Origin: Panopea generosa
Lineage: Eukaryota; Mollusca; Bivalvia; Adapedonta; Hiatellidae
Assembly (NCBI GenBank): GCA_029582155.1
Contig: CM055896.1
Coordinates: 30,268,373-30,332,372, forward strand
Reading direction: 5' to 3'
Length of the DNA: 64,000 bases
A model generated the notes under the pieces. That model worked only from the letters and a program-made list of their open reading frames with translations, ran no database searches and was not told the origin of the DNA. Both the position numbers and the translations under genes were made by a program. The first letter of the stretch is position 1, and each line of letters starts with the position of its first letter. Shown piece by piece: positions 44,875 to 56,683 of the stretch.

Positions 44875-45389
44875 GTGAGCGAGTATCCTCCGAGGGACAT
44901 GTGATCATGCGAGAAGTAAGGAAGTAAGAGTATATAGGAAGTTAAGGAGAAGTGCAATAGGAAATAGATATACAGTTCTGGCGCAAGACATATCATTTTC
45001 ACTCAAAATTGATCGGTTTCATTTGAGAGTTTAAATACATTATATTTTTGGTATAATCAGTTCAGCTAGTTACAATTATAGCGGGATTCCATCTTCCTTT
45101 ACATTAATATTCAATATATATATTCATTATATGTATGTATATACGTACACACGCAAATACTTTTATACAAGCTCATATGTACATACATATACACATAACT
45201 TTAAAATAGGAAACATGAACACACATACACAGACACATTTGTATACACGCACGCTCACTACATACGTACGCAAGCACATGCACACATTTCACTTGTACAC
45301 ATACACACATACAAATATACATACACACACACACATATACATATACATGCACACATACATATACACACAAAATACACATATGTGCTTAA

Positions 45390-45715
45390 TCCATACCTAT
45401 TACAAACATAAGTGCATTATTGTTTAAGAATATTGTAGAAAAAGACAAACAACTTAGACTGAGTGTATTATTAACGAGAACACCAAGCTCATCATCTTCA
45501 TCCGATTTAATGGTTGGGAGTAGCATATTGGTCAGAGTTGGACACACGTTTTTGATGACCGATTCGTCTTCAAAAGTTTTTGTGACCATTTCGGCAAAAG
45601 ATTAACCACGTTTATTTGGTTTATAAGTTAGTTTGCTAATATCTGGTAATGAGTTTTGGCGTTTTGTTGGTGTTAGTTGTTCGTCATCACTTGAACATTT
45701 TTAGTTAGGTTTGCG
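45390..45715 (-). other. degenerate coding-like fragment, unknown
   Basis: Minus-strand frames read SSDDEQLTPTKRQNSLPD, then, after a stop, MVTKTFEDESVIKNVC, then IKSDEDDELG. The basic KRQNSLPD plus acidic style recalls ORF1 proteins of non-LTR elements, but the match is not specific. Confidence 0.3.
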
Positions 45716-46361
45716 TTTAAAAGACAAGATGGTTGCTTACTGAAAGCTTTGTCGTAGCACCTTGCAAAATCAAATATACTAAGTAGAAAAGTAACATATA
45801 CACAAATGTCTGAGGAAAAAATTTAAACCTAAAACCACGGGTTTTTATTAAGTAACATGCTTTCTGCAATCGCCTCGAAAGCGCAGAAATTGTTGTCACG
45901 TATACGTAACGCTACTACTGGCATTATCAAATGGCTCCAATCCTATGAGAATTGCTGTTACACAGTTCATATCGACTTGATCTGACTTTTAAGACAAAAT
46001 ATAATGCTTTAATTTACTTTGGTGTTATTCTCATGTTAAGCTCACGTTGGCGTGAGGTAACTTGAATATAGACATTTTCTTAAAAGAACTTGCAATTGGC
46101 AAACATGTTGATGTAAATAATGGCTGCTTTCGAAAATTGCATTATCGTCTAAAGCAATACAAAATCATTGACATGTTAGTCATTGTGTGTCAGCTTATAC
46201 CAAAATGATTAATTTGCAGCAAGTGTTGCAATAATGAAAAAAACATTTGTTATCACTGTTACCATTTGAAAGAAAAGTACAAAATATTACCCCCCCCCCC
46301 AACCCCTTCCCCAAACAAAACAACAAACATACAGTACGCCAAGAAAAATAGTGGGGACTAG

Positions 46362-46396
46362 CCCAGGGTAAGTAGTAAAAATCTACTTTCCCTGGG
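46362..46396. repeat. inverted repeat (hairpin)
   Basis: CCCAGGGTAAGTAG and CTACTTTCCCTGGG pair over 14 bp with one mismatch around a 7-nt loop. No target duplication was evident. It could be the centre of a small palindromic element. Confidence 0.6.
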
Positions 46397-47053
46397 TGAA
46401 AAATTATTTGCTCTGATCAAAGGTTTCTTGCCCAGATTTTATTAACAATATATTTTACGGTATAATATGAAATATATATGTGCAATGTATATATAAATCA
46501 TAATCAATATAACAATAGTGTTTATTTTAAAAACTATTTCGTTTGTTTTTCACAACAATAAATATTTCACATTTTAACATAACTAATATTGTTCACAATG
46601 CTTATTAGCTACCTCCTATGTTGTTACTCTTCGATCTCTCATATCGAAAAGCTCAACATTTTTAATTATTTCTGTCCCAGCTGTGCTTCCAGACATAGGT
46701 GTACTACAATTCCGGTATTGCCGTTACGGTACTATCAAATATAACTATAAAGTCCTGAAAGTGACTGCTAGTATGCATCGTCAATTTTTTTCACAAGAGT
46801 TTATACGCGCCGCAAGCAGAGCTTTTATAACCGAGTTCATTTAGCCTAAACACCAGCGAGGGATTGTTGTTTCTACACATGTATTAAAATGTTAGATAAA
46901 CACTAGTGATAAGCGAGAATCACGAAAATACATTTTCTGACCGTTCCACGTACATGTATATAATTTCACGACAAGACAATCAGTTGTATGCACGTGCACA
47001 TATATATACAGGCGGTTACAGATTATGAGCGCCATTATGCTAATGTAGTGAAG

Positions 47054-47250
47054 ATAAAAACGTGGCTTTCGGAAGGCGAGTAACCCAGAGTACAATTACT
47101 ACAGCTAGCTCTGATGGACTGACGGTAAATGGTTTAATAGGAACTTCTTAAAAGAAATGTATCTCTACAAGCTCCAAGATCAACCATGGTGGAGTGTTGA
47201 CCTCAGCTATATAATGAATATACAAGCTGTATTTTTGTTGAAAATGCTTA
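47054..47250 (+). pseudogene. FTP N-terminal exon, unit 2, decayed
   Basis: Paralogue of 8710: VAFGRRVTQSTITT, then in another frame DQPWWSVDLSYIMNIQAV. A frameshift and a stop separate the halves. The acceptor context (GTGAAG before ATAAAAACGTGGC) matches that of the first unit. It keeps the second W of PWW that the 8710 exon has lost. Confidence 0.7.
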
Positions 47251-47887
47251 AAATATTTCTTTGAACATACTTACGAGAACATTGGCATATTTGCAAGAGT
47301 TCGGTTAAGTTTGGATGACATTGGGTCATGTTTAATGACCCAATTATTCTTCCTGCATATTGGGAATAACAAAGGTAGATCTATGTAATCAAGACATTTT
47401 TAGAACCATTGCTAATGTGTTCACTGTTCCAGAAGTGCATGTTTCTATATATAGAACATGAAAACAATTAATTGGTGTGCGACACGTGCAGTATCGTCAG
47501 AAAGTCATTTCACTTTAATTGTATATATACAAGATTGTTTGTTTTGTTGTGTTTTTATTGTTTCGTTCTTTGATGAAGGCGTAAAGCCGAAAGCTAGCTC
47601 AGGATATCTATATATGTTAAGCACACTAAAACGATTATTATTTCTACGGTATTTACAATTTTTATCATTTATGCATCCTTCACGGATCCCGTACTAGTGC
47701 TCCTGAAAGTTGTTTTGTATGATTCTACCTGTTATATGTATATAGAGTGATACTTTCAAAACAATTCCAAACCATCTACGCTTATATGGGTTGACCCTTG
47801 CATAGTTTCTAAGAATGTTAAGTTTTATAATTTTATGTAATTTAGCTTTGCATTCATTTCATGGTATGTCAATGTTTTATATTTTAG
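47251..47887 (+). other. decayed intron
   Basis: AT-rich. A frame at 47458-47697 contains GATGAAGGCGTAAAGCCGAA, a motif seen at the ends of various metazoan repeats (recalled). Not a gene. Confidence 0.3.
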
Positions 47888-48085
47888 AACCGATTGATAA
47901 CCTCTAGTTTCAGATGAGTTATTCTTCCAGCGCAAACTGGTTACCACTACTAGGCGGTATTAAGATTGATACACCGACACAAATCTTCTGTGGCGTAGCC
48001 AGGAAAGCGCGTTTCCTGAGATTGTATAGTCCTGGAGAAAGTCTGAAAATTGTGCTCTGTGAAATTGAAGTTAAAACTATTGTAG
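47888..48085 (+). pseudogene. FTP C-terminal exon, unit 2, one stop
   Basis: A 198-nt phase 1-1 exon (ATTTTAG acceptor, GTAAGT donor), paralogue of 10186: PIDNL, stop, FQMSYSSSANWLPLLGG, then ARKARFLRLYSPGESLKI and VLCEIEV. TAG at 47905-47907 is the only break. The closing LCEIEV is the FTP signature. Confidence 0.75.
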
Positions 48086-48600
48086 GTAAGTATTAACCTG
48101 GCTCTCATTAATATGCGCCTATACATACGGGTGTTTGAAGGCCTTCCCCCAAACAACTAATGATGAAGACGATATAATGCCAGTTAAGTAAAGTGGAATC
48201 GGTTTATCAACAGTTTTTATACTATTTATTATCAAACACCAAAAAATTATTATACGGATATTCATGAATGCCAGGTAAATGTTTACACACAATATAACTG
48301 CAATTTATTTAAAGTGTGTTATGATTTTAGCAAATTCATCATTGAACGGTGAATATAAAGCGGGTAATTATATAAATTCAAATATGTTAACGTCCATGAT
48401 TGGGTACCTATACCTGTTTTACCTGTATCGAGGACAGTTTGTTCTCAAATAAAAAAACACGGACTGTACCATTCAAACGTTTCGGTTGCGTTCATGCAAA
48501 ACTTAACACATTGATGACGATGTCATATTTTTACAGATATAATGCAAAACACCATTGATGCAATGTCTGACTTAGGCATGTTTTACTATATATTCTGTAG
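48086..48600 (+). other. decayed intron
   Basis: AT-rich; the last 40 nt are homologous to the intron end before 10972. Nothing else. Confidence 0.4.
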
Positions 48601-48740
48601 AGTGTCCAGCTGGTAGATGGGCCCTGGTTGTGATTATCAATGTGAAAATTTTCTAAACGCAGATTTGTGTAGCGCTCAAACAGGGAATTATCCACAAGGG
48701 TGTAAGGAAGGATATAAAGATACACCTACATGAATTATTA
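48601..48740 (+). pseudogene. EGF-like exon, unit 2, frameshifted
   Basis: Paralogue of 10972. It starts CPAGRWALVVIINVKIF then stops; realigned blocks keep the GGTAGATGG and CACAAGGGTGTAAGGA words. At least one indel (near 48622) destroys the frame. It is the only EGF exon left in unit 2, against ten or more in unit 1. Confidence 0.75.
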
Positions 48741-49449
48741 GTTTTTCATTACTCCGACACTTCTTGTTACCTCGGTATACAGATTGCTTGAATAAATATT
48801 AGCTGGACATATATTTCTTACCTTAACTACTTTTTACATTTACATAGACATAATCTATCAATAGTTTTTTTTTGAAATTAATGATTAGTCAAAAGAAGCA
48901 TTTATTTGATATTCAAAGTTTCCGGTAAAGGTTCAATTCAAATATCGCTTATTAATGCACCCTTCTGACCCCTGCATGTTGCAATGAAACGAAAATAAAG
49001 TCGTGATGTCATTACTTCACAATAAGCCACTGCAACATCGTGCATCGAAACATCAGGTATTCGTATATGTGTGGCTTACGCATATTTTGAATTTGTCTTA
49101 AAAACGATACAATCAGACATACTTCTTCATTTAAGACCATATGAAATTCAATATATTGTCAGCTTTATAGGAATATAGAAATGTAAAGCCTGGACGATTA
49201 AAACTGCCGAAATGTATTTTAATTGAAATAATTTCTGCCAGAAAGACACAATGTATGTTTCACAAAGTCACGTTTTCCACTGTTTGTTGTATATCATGTA
49301 CTACTTTTGGCCTTAGAAACATTGTCAACGTCAATAGTATTTGGTAACGATATAAAATCCTTATGATATCACTATGCGTATCAATAAATTGATTTATATG
49401 TTAGATTAATACACTTGATAAACATATACTTCATAATACGTTGCATTCG
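48741..49449. other. spacer
   Basis: AT-rich, no feature recognised. Confidence 0.3.
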
Positions 49450-49770
49450 GTATTGAGGGATGGCATCTACCACTCTTGAATAAGTTCAGAATCTTGGGAC
49501 AAAATAACATTCAAGCTCTGCCATGGCCAGCGTTGTCTGCATATGTTGACCCTATCGAATATCTACAGGACCAGCTTGGTCGTCAGATGTACAACGGGCG
49601 TCAGGTGATCAACAGTAAAGAACAGCTTGTACAAGTAATTACTGAAGAGTGTATTGCTTTTCTTCAATAATGAATACGTCTTATTAACAGTATGTGGCGC
49701 TGATGCCATACGGATAAGAATGCAAATGGTGGTCACACACGGTACTGCTTTGTGAACTTTTTTCACACTT
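49450..49770 (+). mobile_element. Tc1/mariner transposase C-terminal remnant
   Basis: The frame 49476-49670 reads NIQALPWPALSAYVDPIEYL, then QDQLGRQM, then EQLVQVITEECIAFLQ. This matches the Tc1 pattern (MPWPAxSPDLNPIEHxWDxLGR...L...W..I) around the third catalytic acidic residue, here with V-D-P-I-E. After a stop, ANGGHTRY continues the Tc1 ending (RANGGHTRY). The N-terminal two-thirds and terminal repeats were not found, so it is a fossil fragment. Confidence 0.8.
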
Positions 49771-50261
49771 CAATATTGAAGGCATTGACATTCCACATAA
49801 ATTTCACATTTCATTGTTTCTTCCAACGGTTATTTGCTAAAAGGCTCTGAAACGTTTTTGATAAACTAAGGTAGAGCAGTATCGAAATATAACAAATATA
49901 TTTCATGGTGCATTTACTTTGATTGCCAATCTGCACTACTCCCAGCTATAGATAGTAAAGAAACTCTAATACAATTATTTGTAAAAATCAGAACTACAGT
50001 TATAAACAAAATAAAAATAACTTGTATCGAAACGAACATGGGTTTGCAGTTATGATAAGCAATCTATCTCCAATAGAGTTCAAACTTCGACAGAATGTTT
50101 TATTCAACATTTGACAGACGAGACATTCGAATTTAGTTTATATTGAAAACAAGGATTAGCAATACAGGTACTGTAAACAAAGGTCAACATGTGTGTCGAG
50201 GTATTAAGAAAACTAAGAAAGTACTACGGAAAACTTTGCCTAGTAAGTACATTCAAACATT
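49771..50261. other. spacer
   Basis: AT-rich, nothing recognised. Confidence 0.3.
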
Positions 50262-50715
50262 TTCGCAGCGCACACCTCTGTCCTTGTAACGGATTCGCCC
50301 AGTCATCAGATTTAAACATGTTTGAGGCGCACACCTCTGTCCTTGTAACGGATTAGCCCAGTCAGTGGATTCAAACATGTTTGAGGCGCACACCTCTGTC
50401 CTTGTAACGGATTAGCCCAGTCAGTGGATTCAAACATGTTTGAGACGCACACCTCTGTCCTTGTAACGGATTCGCTCAGTAAGTGGATTCAAACATGTTT
50501 GAAGCGCACACTTCTGTCCTTGTAACGGATTCGCCCAGTAAGTGGATTCAAACATGTTTGCAGCGCACACCTCTGTCCTTGTAATGGATTCGCCCAGTCA
50601 GTGGATTCAAACATGGTTCAGGCACACATCTCTGTCCTTTTAACGGATTCGACCAGTAAGTGGATTCAAACATGTTTGCAGCGCACACTTCTGTCCATGT
50701 AACGGATTTTGTCTG
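50262..50715 (+). repeat. 59-bp minisatellite
   Basis: Eight tandem units built on GCGCACACCTCTGTCCTTGT, AACGGATTCGCCCAGTCAGT, GGATTCAAACATGTTT. Unit 7 is the most diverged. It lies in the unit-2 intron before the TM exon, where unit 1 has its EGF array. Confidence 0.95.
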
Positions 50716-51025
50716 AGAAAGTGACAGTGCTACCATATCCCCATTACTTCTTTCTCTTTCCCAAATTGAAAAAACTTTCTCTGCAGTCGTATATATGGGT
50801 CATGGCAGGCTCTTTGTTCTGCTGTAAACTAGTGCCTCCGTAGTATACCCCAATCATCCTACCGTGACGCTTTCAGGAAATGGACCTACAAAATGGAATT
50901 ATGTATATCTTACTAGGTAAGGTATGGAATGGAGACATTAGCGATATAGTTAGTTATTAATGGTAAGAGGGCAAATATACAATGCAGTTCGAATACCCCT
51001 GTTTTGTACCTCATATCATTTGTAG
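50716..51025 (+). other. decayed intron
   Basis: No feature. The end matches the acceptor context of the TM exon in unit 1 (CATATCATTTGTAG against CATATATTTTGTAG). Confidence 0.4.
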
Positions 51026-51139
51026 CTCTCCCAGAGTCATCACAAGCAGCCATTACCGGTGGTGTATCTGCTGCAGTTGTTGTTGCTGTTGCTGTCATTG
51101 TGATTTTGATCGTTTAAGACGCAGACGTGACAACTTGAG
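51026..51139 (+). pseudogene. transmembrane exon, unit 2, frameshifted
   Basis: Paralogue of 25646: LPESSQAAITGGVSAAVVV, then AVAVIVILIV, then a stop; the basic end (RRRRDNL) is in another frame. The hydrophobic segment is shorter (about 15 residues) than in unit 1, with fewer GTT codons. The donor GTAAAT is kept. Confidence 0.8.
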
Positions 51140-51493
51140 GTAAATACAGTATAATGTACTTTCATATACTAGTTACACAGATTACTGGTTGGAATATGAC
51201 TATAAAAATGTTGCAGCCATCATATGTAAATATAGTATTGTACATATGTGACAAATTTCATTATCTTGTGTTAAGTATTATTATTGGATAGTACTAATGT
51301 AATAAAGAGTGTATTTAGATTGGTTCATTATTTCGATTTTAACTCCAATTCAATTACCAACATGTATGAATGATCGGTGTTTGAAGTATAATTCGTGATT
51401 GAATTAAAAAAAATAAATATGAAAAATACCATTATTTGAAAATATATTGTATTCGAAAAAAATCTGCAAATAAGGTCCTTGATTGAATACTGT

Positions 51494-51560
51494 TTGCTTA
51501 TTTCACAGAAGAAGATAATTAGAAGACACTGGAGTTTCGACTCGATGGAGTTTTTACACG
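51494..51560 (+). pseudogene. remnant of the last tail exon, unit 2
   Basis: After TATTTCACAG, GAAGACACTGGAGTTTCGAC and TCGATGGAGT align with the unit-1 end (GAAGACAATGGTGTTTACGA, GTGATGGAGC). The ITAM half is missing. Short and weak. Confidence 0.35.
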
Positions 51561-51603
51561 GTTTGTCATATACCTGGTTACTTGTAAAAGTCAAATGCAT
51601 AAG

Positions 51604-51870
51604 CGAAACACGATAAGCTCAGTCGATTACGTGTCTGACTATCAACCAATGGGTCATGAGTTCGAATCACCGTCCGGCAACAGTTTCCGTGGTGATTGAT
51701 ATATCACATTATATCTCATTGTCATTCGTCTCTCACCGCTGATGCAAGTGGGAAAGTTAGCAGTTACTTGTGTAGATGGATGTGATCGAATACTGGTTAA
51801 CCTTTTAGGATTCCAGGAAACATTGATCGTCAGTTAGCCCTCGATGGCATGAAAATGATGCTAAATATTA

Positions 51871-51903
<33 letters not shown>

Positions 51904-51905
51904 AT
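51604..51905 (+). repeat. tRNA-derived SINE with (ATCA)n tail
   Basis: A-box AGCTCAGTCGATTACG, B-box GGGTCATGAGTTCGAATCAC, a body of about 200 nt, and a tail of AATC repeats at 51868-51915. The best-formed SINE in the window. Confidence 0.75.
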
Positions 51906-53132
51906 CAATCAATCAGCCTAGTGTTCAATTATTGATAATTTACTCTTCGGGATAAATTTTTATATCGTTACATAGCTTGTTTATTTCATGTTTGTTATGT
52001 AACATTATATCGAAACATTTATATCGAAATGTTTTCCTACTTGTCTTTGAAGTATAAATCTTTGAAGTACATAAATCTTGTTGATAAACAACAATAAATC
52101 AATGTTTAAAACGTCTATTGATAACAGTAAGTGTTTAAGTGTCGGCACTTCTGATGGAGCAAATAATAAAATGTCCCTTCTTTGGGTGTTGGGTCCTTCT
52201 ATGAATGACATAAAAATACATTTCGGTTATTATCTACCAGGACTGAAAAAAATCAAAGGCGGTCTAACTTCTATATTGAAGCATACCATCTGTCATTCAA
52301 TGAAACTTATTTTCGCAAATGTCATCCCATCATAATAGAGGTTATATTAGTCTTGATAATTATTTTTGTGACAATAAATGTTAACATCATTGGCTCCTCT
52401 GGTTTGCTGTGTTGATGTTAATTTCGTTTGGCTCATTACAAATAATAATTGGACAACCTGAAAGCTCTTGTAAAAGGAAATTACACTCTTGAAAATGAAA
52501 TTAACTAGCAATGACGAGGACATCAAACAAATTAATTTTGAAAATTATAAATCTGGAGGACGCAATATGGTAATCTCTATTTCTATCAATTGCATGTAAA
52601 ATCAATCCTTTTATGAAAAATGACTAATTACTACATATAATTGCCAAGTGGTTTAACCAGTAATAACGGGATAGGTGTTGTGATATCAAGATTTTCAATA
52701 AAAGAAAATGATATAAATATAACATATTTGTAAAGTCATTTTATCAACATACTGTTGTGATATATACATGTATAGACACGGAATATATGCATTCTCCTAA
52801 TATAACTAGAATTAGTGTTTTTGCTCTATATATCGATAGGTTCCAGCCTAATTAAATGGCGAATTCTACATGTAATAGCTTTAGCATATTTTTTTACTTG
52901 AAAACATTTTACCGATTAAAAGTTAGAAGTAAATAATACTTTATATTATAACATTCTAAAATGACATAATTACTATATGATTATCATGTTGATACCCGCG
53001 TCTGCTTCTCTGCTTGTTGTATTAACGAAGGGAGTACATATAACGCAATGGCCGTAACATTATATATTAGTAGTTAGGACCTAGGTATAGTCACTGTAAC
53101 ATATTAACTGATTCGTGTGTTCTTTAATTCAG

Positions 53133-53240
53133 GAGATATTGCATTTGGGGAGTATTGCCAACAGAAGGATAATATCAACCCACTACAAAACTTCGCCATC
53201 GACCACATAACAACGTATAACAGTATATATCCATACATTA
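53133..53240 (+). pseudogene. FTP N-terminal exon, unit 3, truncated
   Basis: Paralogue of 3067 and 27926: GDIAFGEYCQQKDNINPL, then QNFAIDHITTYN. About 100 bp of the second half are missing relative to 27926. It starts a third unit 25.2 kb after the second. It is the only copy with the full GEYCQQKDNINP opening. Confidence 0.7.
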
Positions 53241-54614
53241 GGTCGATTCGTTATGTATCATTATACATGTAGTAAGATTCGTATTAGAAACATTATATGC
53301 ATTTAACCTAAATATTTTATATATGTTAACATATTTACATTATATAAATATTTCATCATGTTGAAGGTGACAGTAATGGTGTTCACTTTCTTCCTCTCCT
53401 AAGTTACAGTTACTTTTGACATGATTACTGTCACAGAATATAATTATAAAATATATAAAATAGATATATATTAAAGTGGCACCATTGATGGCGACTATCA
53501 ATATTTTAAAACCTTTTTTTTAATTCGGAGATGCAATTATGAGTTGTTTTGCCTTTTCTACATACACAACAATGGCCCGTTAGTAAAAGAAACTGGTCGT
53601 TATGAAAATGGTAATCGTGAAAATAGTTTATGTCTAAATTACAAAACAACCGAACAGTTTAGTTTAAACATAGTTATTTTACTTCGATTGTAAAACAAGT
53701 TCTTACAACTTATCACGCTCTCATGTATTAACAGGTGAATATCATGTATTCTTTAGATGTCCCAAATACTCCGATTAATGTTATTGCGTCATTTTCTTCG
53801 AAGTATAGTGAAATTGGAATTTGTTTATAAAATAAGAGAAATTTATTAATACATTTATTGTCTATTTAAAAGAAACGAATTACAAATATATTGTACATAC
53901 GCAACTTTTACAATTTACTGTAAATAATGATTTGTTTTTGTTGTTTTGGGGCCTGATGCCTTTGCTTACGAAGTAACAGTTTGTAAATTGTATTGTTACG
54001 TCATTGAGATGATCTTACTGTACATAGGCAGCAGCTGTATGTAATTACAAAGAGACTTCCGTAATTAAAACAGTAAAGAATACGAGAAAAAAGACTATAG
54101 TACAGCCTTTCTAACCAGTTCAACAAACATATTTTTAAGCAAAAACTGTTTTGTTTTTCTTATTGCAAATATTAAAGATTTGCAATTTAATAAGTTCATC
54201 TAATTGCTGTCTTCCTATTATTCACAACAATTTAATTGATAATAAAAGGAAATATTTGCGAATAACGTCACTCATGATCGGCATGGAACATATCCCAACA
54301 CCCTGAACATTCGCAGATGACCCCCAAAGCCCCAACGCTGCCATTTCACATACAACAAGAAGTGTTTCTCCGAGGATGTCGCTGTATGGGCTATGGCATA
54401 ATTTAAAATTTACTACTGAGGTCATGGGTTCAAACCAAGCTAGTTCAAATCCCAAAAATATTATGTGAAAAAGTGGGTCAGTTATATGTATAAGTTTGGT
54501 CGTTCTAGTGGGATGCATTATTGGGTATTTATACACCAGTAAAACTACATGTCATAAAATATTATCTAGTAGTTAATGAGTCTTTTTGACCATAAACACT
54601 ACACAATCTTGCAG
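53241..54614. other. unit-3 spacer
   Basis: Homologous in patches to 28.1-29.6 kb. It holds a degenerate SINE (54355-54540). No exon. Confidence 0.4.
54355..54540 (+). repeat. degenerate tRNA-derived SINE
   Basis: GAGGTCATGGGTTCAAACCA resembles a B-box and AAAAGTGGGTCAGTTATATG a body start. Weakly matches the 30455 copy. Confidence 0.45.
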
Positions 54615-54837
54615 ACATTTCATATGGAGATAATTCGTTGTGGACAGCTGGACATAAATGTAAAGACCAGAATTCGGCGTGCGCGCCTAACTACAATGCA
54701 AACCATAGACACAATATCAACCCATCTACCAAACCAATAAATTTTGTGTCAGTTATGACTTATGTTCTATGGTTTAACATGCAACACATCTGGACTGGGA
54801 GGACACTTTACATACATGAACTGATAGTTTTATATGA
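54615..54837 (+). CDS. FTP-like N-terminal exon of a further receptor gene
   Basis: A phase-1 frame after CTTGCAG, open to the donor GTAGGA in phase 2. It reads ISYGDNSLWTAGHKCKDQ, then NSACAPNYNANHRHNINPS, then YVLWFNMQHIWTGRTLYIHE. The WTAGHxCxDQNSxCAxNY opening is one I recall from the first ectodomain exon of molluscan MEGF/FTP receptors. The AVDG block is absent. No stop. It joins 55258 in matching phase. Confidence 0.5.
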
Positions 54838-55257
54838 GTAGGATTCAGTTAATAAATCATGACTACTCACATGCTATATAAAGGATATATTATATATATA
54901 ATGAACACCGACTCATATAGGTCATGTTTATTCAAAGTGTGTAATTTGAAATTCACTTTATTAAATATTTACTATCGAAAGTAAATAATAAACAATATAA
55001 ACAAAAGGACAGAAATAACTAAACAGGAAAATAAATTTACCAGAAATCATGTAATAAAAAATACCATTACATGCGCCATTGTAGCGTATCGAGTGAGGTA
55101 TTATTAGAAAGGTATCAAAATGACGTTTCAAACACAAATATGTTTAAGGATCTGCTTCTAGTTTCCCCTAGATATATAAAATAAAAACAAACGCATTTTG
55201 TTTGTTCGTAGTGGTAGAAATAGGAGTGTGGTAGTATTTAAACATATTGCCGCGCAG
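54838..55257 (+). other. intron
   Basis: AT-rich, nothing recognised. Confidence 0.3.
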
Positions 55258-55376
55258 TTTTCAAATATATAATACTTTTACGGGTCTACAATGTAATATA
55301 ACGAAGACAGAGATGTTTGGAAATGACATCATAAAACTAAACTTTATCGTTAACGAATGGTTTGTAAATGGTTGTA
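55258..55376 (+). CDS. FTP-like continuation exon
   Basis: A phase-2 start after GCGCAG, which matches the phase-2 end at 54837. It reads FQIYNTFTGLQCNITKTE, then MFGNDIIKLNFIVNEW. A phase-1 donor GTAAAG follows GGTT near 55376. FQIYxxxTGLxCNI is compatible with the middle of an FTP domain. The end is uncertain: the frame stays open to 55438. Confidence 0.4.
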
Positions 55377-55439
55377 AAGCAGACAAATTTTCCTTTCGAA
55401 ATATGTTAATTTCACCAAGGACTTATAAAGAAAGATAAG

Positions 55440-56683
55440 TTTTGCATCTTTCTACTAGTACACGACGAATTAACAATTTGACAAATTTATCGTTCAGATT
55501 TCAAAGGCATCTGATTTTAGATGTTTTATAATAGTTTAAACATGTAAACTGATCTTGAATTTAAAACATTATAGTTTGAAGTAATAATTCAAGTACTTTT
55601 GTTGTTTTTTAGTTGCAGTATATACATTTTGATGTCATACAATTCTATTTAGTGATTTCCTTCATTCAAATATTTCTAGTTTATGTGATCATACGAAATG
55701 ACTCTTTGATCTCTATCAATTGAGTTTATCGCACCAGAAGTGAAATCAGTCATGCGTAAGATTGACTTTCATTTCTTATTTATCAGTAAAAGAATAGAGT
55801 GAGGTGTCTTCTCACTGGATCTAATATTGTAACCCATAGTATACAGTCACAATTGTACTTGGTTCAGGAAAAACTCTATTTTTTCCTCTAAAACGTGACA
55901 AAACGATATTTTGAACAAATTGGTAAACTTGAAACAAAATCCCCATTCTAAAAAAATAGAAAACACTTCAATACTGTTTGACAACCATCAATCGTCATTT
56001 GGACTCTTTAAAATGAAGTCAAATTCTAATATATTCAATACTGTATGACCGATCAAATCGAAATCAAGAGAAATACATTTACTCATTTGATACGTCACAA
56101 AATACGCTGCAGTTTTAAAAAGGCAATGCGTTCAAGTCTAACCTGGATGTGTACACCAAGTTAGAGCAATTTTTTACCATGTTGGGGTCAAACCACATTC
56201 AGCATGAAGGAATCTTCTTAATAAACACGACTTACATATGACATAGTAAATTCTTATATAGATGACCGTAGTGAAAGTATTTGTGGCAAAAGAGACGTCT
56301 ACACTACTATATGTAATATAAAAGTGAAAATGGAGCTCAGGCACATTAATTTAAATATACATTTGGCCCATCTGTTTGATGTTAATATTCATGTATTTAC
56401 TGATATTGAGAGACAAATATATTTTACTTTTTTCAAATGCATAATTTTCTAGCTCAGAACAGAATATGTAGCAAAATGGATATGGGCCGACAACTCACTA
56501 GAGTAGAATACAACTATATTCAAAATACAATTTAGAATACAACTCTTACATAAGTAAAATTATGAATATACAATTATACACTATATACAAACTAACAATA
56601 TTTACTGAACATCAATGAATATCAGTCTTATAATGTTCAAAGCTGTAATTACACTAACACCTGTCCACTTTACGTTGCTTTAG
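55440..56683. other. intron or spacer
   Basis: AT-rich. No further exon of the 54615 gene was found before the minisatellite. Confidence 0.3.

Larger units (their letters stand above)
44875..47053. other. intergenic or intronic, repeats only
   Basis: A (CA)-rich tract at 45130-45380, a degenerate frame on the minus strand at 45390-45715, a C10 tract at 46292, and a 14-bp-arm hairpin at 46362-46396. No host exon was seen before 47054. Confidence 0.4.
51140..53132. other. unit-2 3' region and spacer
   Basis: Holds a weak tail-exon remnant (51494-51560), a SINE (51604-51905) and AT-rich DNA. The 85-codon frame at 52078-52335 (SIDNSKCLSVGTSDGAN) has no recognised domain or splice support. Confidence 0.4.
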
